Below, one piece after another: positions 21,321-29,322 of a DNA stretch of 64,000 nucleotides. The stretch is taken from NCBI GenBank assembly GCA_020026285.1, contig JAHHQS010000003.1:12933-76932 (forward strand). Reading direction: 5' to 3'. Both the position numbers and the translations under genes were made by a program. Each line of letters opens with the position of its first letter. Position 1 is the stretch's first letter. Source of the DNA: Parabacteroides sp. (lineage in GTDB: Bacteria; Bacteroidota; Bacteroidia; Bacteroidales; Tannerellaceae). The notes under the pieces are model-generated. The model made no database searches and had not been told where the DNA came from. It worked only from the letters and a program-made list of their open reading frames with translations.

Positions 21321-21351
21321 TTTGCATTCGTCAATTTTAAATTTATCTTTG
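21321..21351 (+). promoter_or_regulatory. Promoter of the HU-HIG gene
   Basis: TTTG (21321-21324), 19 bases, then TATCTTTG (21344-21351): an exact match to the Bacteroidetes housekeeping consensus. Transcription should start near 21358, just before the dyad array. Confidence 0.8.
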
Positions 21352-21361
21352 TAAAGGATGA

Positions 21362-21481
21362 TTTTATCTTTCCACCTTGGTGGAAAGCTTGTTCCACTAA
21401 CGTGGAAAGAGTGAACCACCGGAGTGGAAAGAATGTACCACCGGAGTGGAAAGAATGTACCACCAAGGTGGAAAGATAAAA
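21362..21481 (+). repeat. Five-dyad array with exact 22-bp period in the predicted 5' leader of the HU-HIG gene
   Basis: Five short dyads are centred at 21377.5, 21399.5, 21421.5, 21443.5 and 21465.5, exactly 22 bases apart. The common half-sites are CCAC and GTGGAAAG; the outer and second units have arms up to 9 bp (CTTTCCACC/GGTGGAAAG), the two middle units share CCACCGGAGTGG. The first 22 bases (21362-21383) and the last 22 (21460-21481) are perfect inverted copies of each other, so the whole block can also close as one long hairpin. It lies between the predicted transcription start and the ATG at 21524. Confidence 0.9.
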
Positions 21482-21523
21482 GTATCGGTTAATCGGGAAT
21501 AATATCTTAAACTTTTACAAAAC

Positions 21524-22135
21524 ATGAGCGCAATTTATGACTTCTACAAAAATCCAAATAATAAAAGTGGCGACAAGAAAACCAGTTATCATGCAAGAAT
21601 TGTAACAAACCGAACAGTATCATCAGACGAACTAGCGACCAAAATCCATGCCCGCTGTTCCATGACGACAGCCGATGTTAAAGGTGTTTTATCTTCTTTA
21701 TCGGATGTCATAGTTCAGGAATTAAAAGATGGGAATCGTATCTATATCGAGGGATTAGGTTACTTGCAACTGACTCTTTCATGCCCAAGTATTCAAAAAG
21801 AGAATGAAATCAAAGCACCATCCATTCAGATTAAATCGGTAGCATTCCGACCAGAGGCCAGATTGAAAGAACAGCTGAAAGATATTCATCTGAAGCGTGC
21901 AGAGGTTAAAAGTCATTCCAAAGAATATTCAGCGGAAGAAACAGACAAAATTATAACTGCTTATTTTGAAAACAATGATACCTTAACCCGCAATGAGTTT
22001 GAAAAGCTTTTCGGATATACCAGAACAACGGCCAACCGAAGGCTGAAAGAATTGGTCGATTCCCAGAAACTTCATAATATCGGATTAAAACGTTTTCCTA
22101 TTTATCAGCCTGTAAAAGGTTATTATGGGAAATAA
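21524..22135 (+). CDS. HU-family DNA-binding protein with C-terminal winged helix (HU-HIG type)
   Basis: A 203-residue DNA-binding protein of Bacteroidetes. Residues about 1-125 form an HU-like fold (YHARIVTNRTVSSDELA, SSLSDVIVQELKDGNRIYIEGLGYLQL, SVAFRPEARLKEQL). After a charged linker, residues about 138-195 form a winged helix with DKIITAYFENNDTLTRNEF and the recognition-like helix YTRTTANRRLKELVDS. Known HU-HIG proteins pair an HU domain with a wHTH, Ig or glycine-rich end. The gene's leader carries five 22-bp-spaced dyads that may be its own binding sites. Whether it acts as a nucleoid protein or a local repressor cannot be told from sequence. Confidence 0.88.
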   Translation: MSAIYDFYKNPNNKSGDKKTSYHARIVTNRTVSSDELATKIHARCSMTTADVKGVLSSLSDVIVQELKDGNRIYIEGLGYLQLTLSCPSIQKENEIKAPSIQIKSVAFRPEARLKEQLKDIHLKRAEVKSHSKEYSAEETDKIITAYFENNDTLTRNEFEKLFGYTRTTANRRLKELVDSQKLHNIGLKRFPIYQPVKGYYGK

Positions 22136-22181
22136 GGTATCATAATACATAAATATTTCTGTACATAAATATAAAAATCAA

Positions 22182-22370
22182 ATGGCTCGACGTAAATTAA
22201 CAAACAGTCAGATTATCTGTCTAACCTTGTTGTGGGGATTTTTATGCTATCTCCTGCTTTCTGCCAGTAAAGAAATAACCGGAGAAACCGTATTTGCTAT
22301 TATTGCATCCGCAATCATAGTGTTTGTTCCGATTTACAAAAACTTCAGAGGCAGAAACACTAACAAATAG
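22182..22370 (+). CDS. Small two-helix membrane protein
   Basis: A 62-residue protein with helices at about 10-26 (ICLTLLWGFLCYLLLSA) and 33-52 (ETVFAIIASAIIVFVPIY) and a basic tail (KNFRGRNTNK). It starts 46 bases after the HU-HIG stop and may share its transcript. No family is recognised. Positive charges at both ends suggest both termini are cytoplasmic. Confidence 0.55.
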   Translation: MARRKLTNSQIICLTLLWGFLCYLLLSASKEITGETVFAIIASAIIVFVPIYKNFRGRNTNK

Positions 22371-22431
22371 TAAGTATAACCAAACATAAAAAATTGTTTT
22401 GTTATTAAAAATCGATTTTATATATCATTTA

Positions 22432-22463
22432 TTTGTTTTGATAAAAAATAAAACATATCTTTG
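22432..22463 (+). promoter_or_regulatory. Promoter of gdhA
   Basis: TTTG (22432-22435), 20 bases, then TATCTTTG (22456-22463), 65 bases before the ATG. Confidence 0.75.
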
Positions 22464-22528
22464 CCATGTTTTTTGAGAAAAGGAACAAAGCTTAGTAATA
22501 TAGTTGAATTTTATTAAAAAAAGACAAG

Positions 22529-23863
22529 ATGAAAGCAAGTGAAGTTTTAGACACACTGAAACGTAGATTCCCGAATGAACCTGAATATCATCAGGCCGTT
22601 TCAGAAGTTTTAGGCACTATTGAAGAAGTTTACAACGAACATCCGGAATTTGAAAAAGCGAACTTGATTGAACGTCTTTGCATTCCTGATAGAATCTTTA
22701 CTTTCCGTGTCACATGGATGGACGACAAAGGTCAGATTCAAACAAATATGGGATATCGTATTCAGCATAACAATGCTATTGGCCCGTATAAAGGTGGTAT
22801 TCGCTTCCATGCTTCAGTAAACTTGTCTATTTTGAAATTCTTAGCGTTCGAACAGACATTCAAAAACTCTCTGACAACATTACCTATGGGTGGTGGTAAA
22901 GGAGGTTCAGACTTCAGTCCAAGAGGAAAGAGTAATGCTGAAATCATGCGTTTCTGTCAGGCGTTTGTTCTTGAATTATGGCGTCATATCGGTCCTGATA
23001 CAGACGTTCCTGCCGGAGATATAGGTGTTGGTGGTCGTGAAGTAGCATATATGTACGGCATGTACAAAAAACTGGCACGCGAAAACACTGGTACTTTCAC
23101 CGGTAAAGGTCTTGAATTTGGAGGTTCTCTGGTTCGTCCGGAAGCAACAGGTTATGGAAATGTATACTTCCTGCTTCAGATGCTGAAAACCCGTAACATC
23201 AACTTGAAAGGAAAAGTTGTTGCAGTATCTGGTTCTGGTAACGTAGCTCAATATACTGTAAAGAAATTGATTTCTTTAGGAGCCAAAGTGGTTACCATGT
23301 CTGATTCTGACGGTTATATCTATGATCCAGATGGTATTGATGAAGAAAAATTCGAATTCATTCAGGAATTAAAGAACCTGTACCGTGGTCGTATTCGCGA
23401 ATATGCAGAACATTACAATGTAAAATATGTTGCTGGCGCTCGTCCTTGGAATGAAAAGTGCGATATAGCCATGCCAAGTGCAACACAGAACGAATTGACA
23501 GGTGATGATGCTCGTGCCTTATTGGCAAATGGTGTAATAGCTGTTTCAGAAGGAGCAAACATGCCATCAACTCCTGAAGCTATCAGTGAATTCCTGAAAG
23601 CCAAGATTCTATATGCCCCAGGCAAGGCAGCTAATGCTGGTGGTGTTTCTGTATCAGGCTTGGAAATGACACAGAATGCTCAGAAGTTAGGCTGGAGCAG
23701 TGAAGAAGTTGATGCAAAATTACAGAGCATCATGAAGAGTATTCACGAACAGTGTGTAAAATATGGCCAACAGGAAGACGGTTATATAAACTATGTGAAA
23801 GGTGCCAACATTGCCGGCTTTATGAAAGTAGCTAAAGCTATGATGGCTCAAGGTATCCTCTAA
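22529..23863 (+). CDS. gdhA: NADP-type glutamate dehydrogenase
   Basis: Makes glutamate from 2-oxoglutarate and ammonia, the main route of ammonia uptake in Bacteroides. The 444 residues match the hexameric bacterial GdhA size. The glutamate-binding region GYRIQHNNAIGPYKGGIRFH and the catalytic Lys in LPMGGGKGGSDF (about 125) are intact. The Rossmann domain has VAVSGSGNVAQY, and the conserved AVSEGANMPSTPEA and GVSVSGLEMTQN follow. It is monocistronic, with its own promoter and terminator. Confidence 0.97.
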   Translation: MKASEVLDTLKRRFPNEPEYHQAVSEVLGTIEEVYNEHPEFEKANLIERLCIPDRIFTFRVTWMDDKGQIQTNMGYRIQHNNAIGPYKGGIRFHASVNLSILKFLAFEQTFKNSLTTLPMGGGKGGSDFSPRGKSNAEIMRFCQAFVLELWRHIGPDTDVPAGDIGVGGREVAYMYGMYKKLARENTGTFTGKGLEFGGSLVRPEATGYGNVYFLLQMLKTRNINLKGKVVAVSGSGNVAQYTVKKLISLGAKVVTMSDSDGYIYDPDGIDEEKFEFIQELKNLYRGRIREYAEHYNVKYVAGARPWNEKCDIAMPSATQNELTGDDARALLANGVIAVSEGANMPSTPEAISEFLKAKILYAPGKAANAGGVSVSGLEMTQNAQKLGWSSEEVDAKLQSIMKSIHEQCVKYGQQEDGYINYVKGANIAGFMKVAKAMMAQGIL

Positions 23864-23932
23864 AAAATTCATATAAAAAATTCTTTTCAGCACATATTCT
23901 ATATATGTACTGATTGAAGTTATATATTCTTA

Positions 23933-23978
23933 AATATCCAAACTACAAAAAGATATCTGTAGTTTGGATATTTTTTAT
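23933..23978 (+). terminator. Terminator of gdhA
   Basis: Perfect 15-bp stem AATATCCAAACTACA (23933-23947) with TGTAGTTTGGATATT (23958-23972), then a T tract. Confidence 0.93.
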
Positions 23979-24044
23979 TTTCCTTTTTTGTTTTTTCAAT
24001 GTCTTTTCATGAATCTTTTCCTTATCTTAGCACAATAAATAAAA

Positions 24045-24074
24045 AAATCCGTCCGGATAAATAAAAACGGATTT
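24045..24074 (+). other. Leader hairpin ahead of the AmgK-RapZ gene
   Basis: AAATCCGT (24045-24052) and ACGGATTT (24067-24074) pair around a 14-nt loop, 20 bases before the ATG at 24095. A near-consensus -7 (TATCTTAG, 24023-24030) lies upstream, so the hairpin would be in the 5' leader. It could affect translation; there is no T tract to make it a terminator. Confidence 0.4.
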
Positions 24075-24094
24075 ATAGATACTATTTAATATTT

Positions 24095-25525
24095 ATGGTA
24101 ACAACGATACTTAAGAACTTATACTTTTCTTTTGTAGGAGAACCGGCTGATAACATTACAGAGCTTCCTTCTTCGGGTTCAAATAGAAGATACTTCCGTC
24201 TCAAAGGGAAACAGAACCTCATTGGTGTTAGCGGAACTTCTCCTGAAGAAAATCAAGCCTTTCTCTATATGGCAGAACATTTCAGAAAAAAAGGGCTACC
24301 AGTACCGGAAGTATTCTGTTCATCTGAGGATAATAAATTCTATTTGCAAGAAGATTTAGGAGATACTCTCTTATTCGACGCTATCGAAAAAGGACGAAAG
24401 AGTTGTGTTTTTGATGAAGAAGAAAGACTATTACTTCGAAAAACAATTCGCTTGTTACCTACAGTTCAATTTGCCGGTGCTGATGGCTTTGATTTCAATC
24501 AATGTTATCCACAACCGGAATTTAATCACCGTTCTATCCTTTGGGATTTAAATTACTTTAAATATTGTTTTCTGAAAGCTACCGGACTGGAGTTTCAGGA
24601 AGACTATTTAGAAAATGATTTCCAGAAGATGGCTGACGTATTGCTCCGCAATTCTTCAGCAACTTTCATGTACCGTGATTTTCAGTCACGAAATGTCATG
24701 ATAAAGGACGGAGAGCCTTGGCTGATTGATTTCCAGGGAGGACGAAAAGGTCCGGTTTATTATGACGTTGCATCTTTCCTTTGGCAGGCTAAAGCCAAAT
24801 ACCCAGAGGAATTAAGAATGGAACTACTGCAAGACTATATTGATGCACTTAGTAAATATATGCCTGTTGATGAAAGATATTTCCTCAACCAATTAAGACA
24901 TTTCGTACTATTCCGCACTCTACAAGTATTGGGCGCATACGGATTCAGAGGTTATTTCGAGAAAAAACCTCACTTCATCCAAAGTGTTCCATTCGCCATC
25001 GAAAATCTAAGACAATTATTGAGATCAGATTATCCGGAATATCCTTATCTCTGTGAGATTTTACGAAAACTAACTGACTTGAAACAATTCTCTGACGACA
25101 TAAAAAAGCGTACACTGGAAGTACGTGTTATAAGTTTTGCTTACAAAAAAGGGATACCTAACGATCCGACAGGTAATGGTGGCGGATTTGTATTCGACTG
25201 CCGTGCTATCAATAATCCGGGTAAATATGAAAGATATAATCATTTTACAGGATTAGATGAACCCGTTATACATTTCCTTGAAGAAGATGGAGAAATCACC
25301 CAATTTCTAGAACACGTATATCATATTGTCGATGCTTCGGTAAAACGTTATATGGACAGAGGATTCACAAATCTGAGTGTTTGCTTTGGCTGTACCGGAG
25401 GTCAGCATCGTTCCGTATATTCGGCACAGCATTTGTCTGAACATCTGAACAAGAAATTCGGAGTGAAAGTACACTTGACACATAGAGAACAAAACATAGA
25501 ACAAACATTTGAATCAAACCTATGA
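24095..25525 (+). CDS. AmgK-like amino-sugar kinase fused to a RapZ C-terminal domain
   Basis: A 476-residue two-domain protein. Residues about 1-335 form an aminoglycoside-phosphotransferase-type kinase: P-loop region SGSNRRYFRLKG, catalytic loop FMYRDFQSRNVMI (about 190) and metal site LIDFQGGRKGPVYYDVASFL (about 209). This pattern is that of AmgK, which phosphorylates MurNAc/GlcNAc at the anomeric carbon in cell-wall recycling. Residues about 340-470 match the RapZ C-terminal domain, with VISFAYKKG, FVFDCRAINNPG and the signature FGCTGGQHRSVYSA (about 430). In E. coli that domain senses glucosamine-6-phosphate. RapZ's N-terminal P-loop kinase is absent. The stop overlaps the next gene by 4 bases. 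Confidence 0.88.
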   Translation: MVTTILKNLYFSFVGEPADNITELPSSGSNRRYFRLKGKQNLIGVSGTSPEENQAFLYMAEHFRKKGLPVPEVFCSSEDNKFYLQEDLGDTLLFDAIEKGRKSCVFDEEERLLLRKTIRLLPTVQFAGADGFDFNQCYPQPEFNHRSILWDLNYFKYCFLKATGLEFQEDYLENDFQKMADVLLRNSSATFMYRDFQSRNVMIKDGEPWLIDFQGGRKGPVYYDVASFLWQAKAKYPEELRMELLQDYIDALSKYMPVDERYFLNQLRHFVLFRTLQVLGAYGFRGYFEKKPHFIQSVPFAIENLRQLLRSDYPEYPYLCEILRKLTDLKQFSDDIKKRTLEVRVISFAYKKGIPNDPTGNGGGFVFDCRAINNPGKYERYNHFTGLDEPVIHFLEEDGEITQFLEHVYHIVDASVKRYMDRGFTNLSVCFGCTGGQHRSVYSAQHLSEHLNKKFGVKVHLTHREQNIEQTFESNL

Positions 25526-26259
25526 AAGCACTAATTTTTGCAGCAGGCTTAGGGAATCGTTTGAAACCTATAACTGACACCATGCCTAAGGCTTTGGTTC
25601 CAGTCAATGGCACACCTATGCTTGAACATGTCATTCTTAAGCTAAAGAATTCAGGGTTTACTGATATTACTATCAATATTCATCACTTCGGGCAACAGAT
25701 TATCGATTTTCTGAAGGAAAAGAATAATTATGGAATTGATATTCACATATCAGATGAACGAGAATATCTGCTAGATACCGGAGGAGGAATCAAGCATGCT
25801 TCCACATTTCTGGAAGGAGATGAACCGTTCCTTGTTCATAATGTCGATATATTCTCAAATATCGATTTGAATGAACTTTACAACTATCATACTCAGAATA
25901 AAGCCTTGGCCACACTGTTAGTCAGTGAGAGAAAGACTTCCCGGTATTTATTGTTTAATAAAACCAAGCAACTTTGCGGCTGGATGAATCGTGAAACAGG
26001 TGAAGTCAAATCATATTATCCTTATTTTGACCCGGAGCAGTATCTGGCTTATGCTTTCAGTGGAATACATGTTATCTCCCCTGAAATATTTCGTTTGATG
26101 GAAGAATGGACCGGTAAGTTCTCGATTATTCAATTCTATCTTTCAATCTGTGCTAAAGCGAACATTCATGCCTACGAAGTACCGGAACTAAAATTAATTG
26201 ACGTAGGGAAAAAAGAAACTTTAATGCAGGCTGAACAGTGGCTTAAAGAAAACTTATAA
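25522..26259 (+). CDS. MurU-like sugar-1-phosphate nucleotidyltransferase
   Basis: A 245-residue nucleotidyltransferase with the N-terminal signature FAAGLGNRLKPITDTMPKAL and the metal-binding Asp in VHNVDIFSN. Size and sequence resemble MurU (MurNAc-1-phosphate uridylyltransferase) and short NTP transferases. Its 4-base overlap with the AmgK-like kinase gene strongly favours the MurU role: AmgK makes the sugar-1-phosphate and MurU turns it into UDP-MurNAc, bypassing de novo synthesis. A mannose-1-phosphate guanylyltransferase role is the main alternative. Confidence 0.85.
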   Translation: MKALIFAAGLGNRLKPITDTMPKALVPVNGTPMLEHVILKLKNSGFTDITINIHHFGQQIIDFLKEKNNYGIDIHISDEREYLLDTGGGIKHASTFLEGDEPFLVHNVDIFSNIDLNELYNYHTQNKALATLLVSERKTSRYLLFNKTKQLCGWMNRETGEVKSYYPYFDPEQYLAYAFSGIHVISPEIFRLMEEWTGKFSIIQFYLSICAKANIHAYEVPELKLIDVGKKETLMQAEQWLKENL

Positions 26260-26265
26260 AACAAT

Positions 26266-29232
26266 ATGAGTGGCATTCCAAACTTAAGAGATCTCGTCTT
26301 AAGAGATACGCCCTTTGCCAATCTGATGAATAAACGTATCTATAATGTGTTGCTGATAGCAACCAAGTATGATACTTTTATGCTAGAAGATGACGGACGT
26401 ATAGACGAACAGATTTTCAATGAATATACAGCATTAAGCCTTCGTTATCCTCCTCGCTTTACTCAGGTTACAACTGAAGATGAAGCAATGGAAGAATTGA
26501 AGAACAGAAACTTTGAGCTTATCATCTGTATGCCAAACATGGATAATCGTGACATTTTTGCTGCAGCGACAGAAATTAAACATCATTATCCAAACATACC
26601 GATCGTTGTTCTGACTCCTTTTTCTAAAGAGGTTTCAAAACGGGTTGCCAATGAAGACCTCAGCGCAATTGACTATGTATTCAGTTGGTTGGGAAACTCG
26701 GAACTATTGATGGCAATCATCAAGCTGGTCGAGGATAAAATGAATGCACCCGACGACGTAGCAAGCGTCGGGGTACAAATCATTCTACTTGTAGAAGACT
26801 CCATTCGCTTCTATTCTTCAACGCTGCCTCATCTGTACAAGTTTATTCTGGAGCAGAGTATGGAGTTTGCAAAGGAAGCATTGAATCCTCATCAGCAAAC
26901 ATTACGAATGCGTGGCCGTCCTAAAATAAAACTGGCTCGTACCTACGAAGAGGCAGTTCGTATCTTTGACCAATATCAGAATAATATCCTGGGTATTATC
27001 TCTGACATGAGTTTCATACATAAAGGAATAAAAGATCCTTTTGCAGGATACAAGTTTGGTCAATATGTACGAAAGACCGGAAAAATCATACCTTTCATTC
27101 TTGAATCTTCGGAAGCAGATAATGTTGTTTATGCCAAGGAACTGGCAGCTTCTTTCATCGATAAAAATTCTAAAAGTTATCCTCAGGATTTACGCAAGAA
27201 GATTATGCAACGTTTTGGTTTTGGTGATTTTGTAATACTTAACCCGAAAACCAAAGAAGAAATAATGCGAATAAAGAATCTGAAAGATCTGCAGAAAAAC
27301 ATCTACAAGATTCCCGATGATTCATTAATGTATCACTTGAGCAGGAATCATTTCTCTCGTTTTTTATATTCAAGAGCGATGTTCCCTCCTGCTGAAATCT
27401 TGAAGAACGTTGATGTCAGCGACTATAAAGACACCAACGAAGCCCGCAAACTTATCTTCGATCTGATCGTTCAATATCGAAGGATGAAAAACTCTGGTGT
27501 CGTTGCTATCTACGAAAAAGATCGTTTCGATGAATATAGTAACTTTGCCCGCATCGGTGATGGTTCTTTAGGAGGAAAAGGACGTGGTCTGGCTTTTATT
27601 GGAGCTATGATCAAGCGTTATCCTAAACTGGAACAGGAAAACTTTGCAGTAAACATACCAAAGACCGTCGTTATCTGTACAGACATCTTTGATGAGTTCA
27701 TGGAAACGAACGAATTATATCCTGTCGCTTTAAGTGATGCAGACGATGATATTATATTAAAACATTTTCTTCGGGCCAGTTTGCCTACCAGCTTGATTGA
27801 AGATTTGATGGCATTCTCGGATGTAGTTAAAGGGCCGATAGCAATTCGTTCATCCAGTTTGCTTGAAGATTCTCATTACCAACCTTTTGCCGGAATCTAT
27901 TCAACATACATGGTTCCGTTGCAAGAAGACCGATATGAGACGCTTCATTCTATAAGTGACGCAATCAAAGCTGTCTATGCTTCAGTCTTCTATAAAGACA
28001 GTAAAGCTTATATGACTGCTACTTCAAACCTGATTGATCAGGAAAAGATGGCTATCGTATTACAGGAGGTTATAGGAACTCAATACAGAGATCATTTCTA
28101 TCCAACAATTTCCGGTGTGGCCAGATCGTTGAACTTCTATCCTATAGGTAATGAAAAAGCTGAAGATGGAATAGCCAATATCGCACTTGGGTTAGGTAAA
28201 TATATTGTAGATGGCGGTCTGACACTTCGTTTTTCACCATGCCATCCGCATAATATTTTACAAATGAGCACAACGGAATATGCCTTACGTGAGACACAGA
28301 CTCGCTTTTATGCTCTTGATATGAATCCGGAAAAAATGGCCGGCAAGTTCTCGGTTAATGATGATTTCAATCTTCAGAAACTGACTCTGAAAGATGCAGA
28401 CAAAGATGGTTCTTTGAAGTTTATCACGTCAACTTATGATCCGTATGACATGATTATTCAGGATGGATATTATCCGGGAGGGAGAAAAATTCTTTCTTTC
28501 GTTAATATCCTGGAACATGATATTTTTCCTCTTGCCCAAACTCTAGATCAATTATTGAAAATTGGTCAAAAAGAAATGGGCAGACCTGTTGAAATAGAAT
28601 TTGCCATCAATATGAAAAAGGAAGATCCTAGAATGGCTGAATTCTTTCTTTTACAGATCCGCCCGATAGTTGATAACAAAGAAATCATGAATGAGGATTT
28701 GTCTGTTATCAAGAAAGAAGATACTATTCTTTCGTCGAATAGTGTACTTGGACATGGCATAACCAATGATGTTTACGATATTATTTACGTAAAGACAGGA
28801 GCTTTCAATGCAACCAACAATCAATTGATTGCCTACGATATTGAAAAGATGAACAGACAATTCAATAATGATGATAAGAATTATGTTTTGGTTGGTCCTG
28901 GACGTTGGGGAAGCAGTGATCCATGGTTAGGAATCCCTGTTAAATGGCCGCATATAAGTAATGCCAAAGTCATTGTTGAAAGCGGATTGGAAAATTATCG
29001 CATTGATCCAAGCCAGGGAACACATTTCTTCCAGAATCTGACTTCATTCGGTGTCGGTTATTTCACTATCAATTCTTTCAAAGGAGAAGGATGGTTCGAT
29101 GAAGAATATCTGAACAATCTTCCTGCTATAGAAGAAACAGAATATTTACGTCACGTAAAGTTCGAAAAACCAATCATTATTAAAATGGATGGAAAGAAAA
29201 GTATGGGTGTCGTAATGAAACCTGAAGAATAA
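26266..29232 (+). CDS. Receiver-like/PPDK ATP-binding-domain protein (PEP-synthase-like, function unknown)
   Basis: A 988-residue protein. The N terminus holds two receiver-like folds: about 25-155 (degenerate, ICMPNMDNRD at the phosphoacceptor strand) and about 168-310 (ILLVEDS acidic pocket, possible acceptor Asp in GIISDMSF). Residues about 430-800 form the PPDK/PEP-synthase ATP-grasp domain: GDGSLGGKGRGLAFIGAM, IAIRSSSLLEDSHYQPFAG, and the closing FFLLQIRPI. The swivelling phospho-His domain and the PEP-binding TIM barrel of true PEP synthase are both missing. A unique C-terminal part follows (VLVGPGRWGSSDPWLGIPV, about 875). It starts 6 bases after the MurU-like gene, so it is probably in one operon with the recycling genes. 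Confidence 0.85.
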   Translation: MSGIPNLRDLVLRDTPFANLMNKRIYNVLLIATKYDTFMLEDDGRIDEQIFNEYTALSLRYPPRFTQVTTEDEAMEELKNRNFELIICMPNMDNRDIFAAATEIKHHYPNIPIVVLTPFSKEVSKRVANEDLSAIDYVFSWLGNSELLMAIIKLVEDKMNAPDDVASVGVQIILLVEDSIRFYSSTLPHLYKFILEQSMEFAKEALNPHQQTLRMRGRPKIKLARTYEEAVRIFDQYQNNILGIISDMSFIHKGIKDPFAGYKFGQYVRKTGKIIPFILESSEADNVVYAKELAASFIDKNSKSYPQDLRKKIMQRFGFGDFVILNPKTKEEIMRIKNLKDLQKNIYKIPDDSLMYHLSRNHFSRFLYSRAMFPPAEILKNVDVSDYKDTNEARKLIFDLIVQYRRMKNSGVVAIYEKDRFDEYSNFARIGDGSLGGKGRGLAFIGAMIKRYPKLEQENFAVNIPKTVVICTDIFDEFMETNELYPVALSDADDDIILKHFLRASLPTSLIEDLMAFSDVVKGPIAIRSSSLLEDSHYQPFAGIYSTYMVPLQEDRYETLHSISDAIKAVYASVFYKDSKAYMTATSNLIDQEKMAIVLQEVIGTQYRDHFYPTISGVARSLNFYPIGNEKAEDGIANIALGLGKYIVDGGLTLRFSPCHPHNILQMSTTEYALRETQTRFYALDMNPEKMAGKFSVNDDFNLQKLTLKDADKDGSLKFITSTYDPYDMIIQDGYYPGGRKILSFVNILEHDIFPLAQTLDQLLKIGQKEMGRPVEIEFAINMKKEDPRMAEFFLLQIRPIVDNKEIMNEDLSVIKKEDTILSSNSVLGHGITNDVYDIIYVKTGAFNATNNQLIAYDIEKMNRQFNNDDKNYVLVGPGRWGSSDPWLGIPVKWPHISNAKVIVESGLENYRIDPSQGTHFFQNLTSFGVGYFTINSFKGEGWFDEEYLNNLPAIEETEYLRHVKFEKPIIIKMDGKKSMGVVMKPEE

Positions 29233-29237
29233 CAAAA

Positions 29238-29298
29238 TAAAATACCCTGTAGATTTTTATAATCCAACTTGATTGAACAATTCTACAGGGTATTTTTT
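29238..29298. terminator. Bidirectional terminator between convergent operons
   Basis: AATACCCTGTAGA and TCTACAGGGTATT form a 13-bp stem with a long loop; T residues follow on the plus strand and AAAATAAAA precedes it, giving a T-rich end on the minus strand. Confidence 0.85.
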
Positions 29299-29322
29299 CT
29301 AGAATCTATTTGATTGAATACT

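Noticed and set aside
21362..21481. CRISPR array
   Set aside because: The 22-base units are back-to-back dyads without unique spacers, only five in number, and no cas genes are near.
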